Source: Lepidurus packardi (Eukaryota; Arthropoda; Branchiopoda; Notostraca; Triopsidae). Taken from it: DNA of 64,000 bases. Of this stretch, positions 63,166 to 64,000 are shown one piece after another; position 1 is the first letter of the stretch, and each line of letters begins with the position of its first letter. Under the pieces are notes generated by a model. It saw nothing but the letters and a program-made list of their open reading frames with translations, had not been told where the DNA came from and did not search any database. The DNA lies in assembly GCA_023053545.1 (NCBI GenBank), contig JAKZAN010000039.1, positions 15,001-79,000 of the forward strand. Direction: 5' to 3'. The translations under genes were made by a program, and so were the position numbers.

Positions 63166-64000
63166 AATTAATTTAGTCCGTAAGGAATTAATTCAGTCCG
63201 TAAGGAATTAATTCAGTCCGTAAGGAATTAATTCAGTCCCTAACGAACTAATTAAGTCCGTAAGGAATCAATTCAGTCCGTAAGGAATTAATTCAGTCCG
63301 TAAGGAATTAATTCAGTCCGTAAGGAATTATTTCAGTCCGTAATTAATTCATTCATTCCTTACGGAATTAATGAAGTCCATAAGGAATTAATTTAGTCTG
63401 TAAGGATTTAATTAAGTCCGTAATGAATTAATTCAGTCCGTAAGGAATAACTTCAGTACGTAATGGATTAATTAAGTCCGTAATGAATTAATTCAGTCCG
63501 TAAGGATTTAATAAAATCCGTAAGGAATTAATAAATTCCGTACGGAATTAATTCAGACCGTAAGGAATTCATTCAGTCCGTAAGGAATTAATTCAGTCCG
63601 TAAGGTATTAATTCAGTCCGTAAGGTATTAATTCAGTCCGTAAGGAATTAATTCAGTCCGTAAGGAATTAATTCAGTCCGTAAGGATTTAATTCAGTCCG
63701 TAAGGTATTAATTCAGTCCGTAATGAATTAAATCAGTCCGTAAGGAATAACTTCAGTACGTAAGGAAATAATTCAGTCCGTAATGAATTAATTCAGTCCG
63801 TAAGGAATTAATAAAATCCGTACGGAATTTATTCAGACAGTAAGGAATTAATTCAGTCCGTAAGGAATTAATTCAGTCCGTAAGGAATTAATTCAGTCAG
63901 TAAGGAATTAATTCAGTCCGTAAGGAATTAATTCAGTCCGTAAGGAATTAATTCAGTTCGTAAGGAATTAATTCAGTCCCTAAGGAATTAATTCAGTCCG

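Larger units (their letters stand above)
33574..63375 (-). repeat. About 35 single inverted satellite units in A2
   Basis: Inverted 20-bp units start at 33574, 33946, 34578, 35142, 36725, 37894, 38979, 39543, 40806, 41370, 44300, 46882, 48471, 49688, 50232, 50844, 51276, 51536, 52108, 52620, 53140, 54611, 56114, 56566, 57578, 59029, 60956, 61636, 62496 and 63356. Variant forms are TCCCTTACGG (53712, 55215, 58130, 59653) and TTCCTAACGG (57146). In the common form, TTAATTAATTC and GAATTAATTAA make 11-bp perfect arms around ATTCCTTACG. Upstream is almost always TATTTCAGTCCG (TAATTCAGTCCG in a few); the copy at 33946 has lost that context. Downstream is AAGTCCATAAGG or a close variant. Confidence 0.9.
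1..64000 (+). repeat. 20-bp tandem satellite array, whole window
   Basis: The window is made entirely of tandem copies of a 20-bp unit, TTAATTCAGTCCGTAAGGAA (type A) or TTAATTAAGTCCGTAATGAA (type B), plus point variants. About 3,200 units follow each other in the same orientation with no foreign sequence between them. Most units differ from consensus at 0-4 positions, and the variants recur in fixed order, which reveals higher-order repeats. Type A is 35 percent GC (7 of 20) and type B 25 percent (5 of 20). Both strands are closed by stop codons: the plus strand has TAA at unit positions 2 and 14, the minus strand has TGA and TAA, and the 20-bp period moves each stop through all three frames within 60 bp. 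This is typical of eukaryotic satellite heterochromatin. The family name, species and chromosomal location cannot be read from the sequence. Confidence 0.98.
32941..64000 (+). repeat. Type-A satellite block, right (A2)
   Basis: CAG-type units return at 32961 and run to the end of the window. The block has about 35 single inverted units, many 12-bp units, 21-bp units and recurrent CCATAAGG, TAATCGATTA and CGTATGAAATT variants. Compared with A1, the inverted units usually read TTCCTTACGGAATTAATTAA. Sub-blocks differ in their variants: CAGACAGTAAGG with 21-bp units dominates 36-49 kb, while AATAAATTCCGTACGG and ATAACTTCAG dominate 50-64 kb. There is no gene or unique sequence. Confidence 0.92.
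60861..64000 (+). repeat. 2,400-bp repeat, second copy cut by the window end
   Basis: The run from about 60861 to 61600 recurs from about 63261 to the window end at an offset of 2400 bp. Both copies share AATTAAATCAGTCCG (61327 and 63727), AATTTATTCAGACAG (61426 and 63826) and the last CAGTTCG and CAGTCCC units. Differences include TCTTTAAGG at 60998 against TCTGTAAGG, and AATGAAG near 63371 against AATTAAG. Confidence 0.85.

Noticed and set aside
1-64000. Protein-coding genes on either strand
   Set aside because: Each unit has TAA at positions 2 and 14 on the plus strand and TGA plus TAA on the minus strand. The 20-bp period carries these through all frames every 60 bp, so only trivial open frames exist.
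1-64000. CRISPR array
   Set aside because: Repeats touch each other with no unique spacers. Variation is by point changes that recur in order, not by spacer sequences.
1-64000. Telomere repeat
   Set aside because: The 20-bp unit has no G-rich strand and no relation to TTAGGG, TTAGG or TTTAGGG motifs.
1-64000. CENP-B box
   Set aside because: The core needs TTCG followed at fixed distance by A and CGGG. I saw no CGGG in the units. TTCG occurs only in rare variants.
1-64000. Heat-shock element from GAA and TTC in the junction palindrome
   Set aside because: GAATTAATTC has four bases between GAA and TTC, whereas heat-shock factor sites need two.
1-64000. Inserted transposon, tRNA, rRNA or other unique sequence
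   Set aside because: Every line read follows the repeat. The most diverged places (148-180, 35341, 39742, 57146) are still recognisable units.
1-64000. Naming a species or satellite family
   Set aside because: I do not recognise the monomer, and no flanking gene is present to support an assignment.

Overview
The whole 64 kb window is one uninterrupted block of tandemly repeated satellite DNA. The basic unit is 20 bp, with the type-A consensus TTAATTCAGTCCGTAAGGAA, and roughly 3,200 units lie head to tail. I found no gene, RNA gene, transposon, CRISPR array or single-copy sequence. Both window edges cut through the array, so it continues on both sides. Because 20 is not a multiple of 3 and every unit carries TAA or TGA stops on both strands, no frame stays open for more than a few units. 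An array of this kind points to a eukaryotic chromosome (centromeric, pericentromeric, subtelomeric, sex-chromosome or similar heterochromatin). I do not recognise the monomer from any named satellite and do not name a species.

Layout: (1) about 1-6420 is a type-A block, built from a two-part higher-order repeat (HOR) of about 1.1-1.5 kb. (2) About 6421-32940 is a type-B block (consensus TTAATTAAGTCCGTAATGAA or ...AAGGAA) with HORs of 2.12-2.18 kb arranged in alternating forms. It ends in a 5,580-bp segment (279 units) present twice in tandem with one mismatch seen by eye, and then a partial, more diverged third segment. Two short type-A islands (25361-25600 and 30941-31180) lie inside it. 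(3) About 32941-64000 is a second type-A block with many local duplications (offsets 1827, 2582, 1629, 1503, 1080 and 2400 bp). The flanks of the B block resemble each other, which suggests that B expanded inside an older A array.

How it works as a structure: almost every length difference between HOR copies is a multiple of 20 bp, as expected from unequal exchange in register. Exceptions (12-, 18-, 19- and 21-bp units) are rare, mostly fixed in particular HOR positions, and usable as markers. About 44 single units are flipped exactly in place, all in the A blocks and all in one conserved local context. Each unit carries one CpG and a short palindrome at its junction (GAATTAATTC in A, TTAATTAA in B), giving a very regular chromatin substrate. 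No molecular function can be shown from sequence alone.
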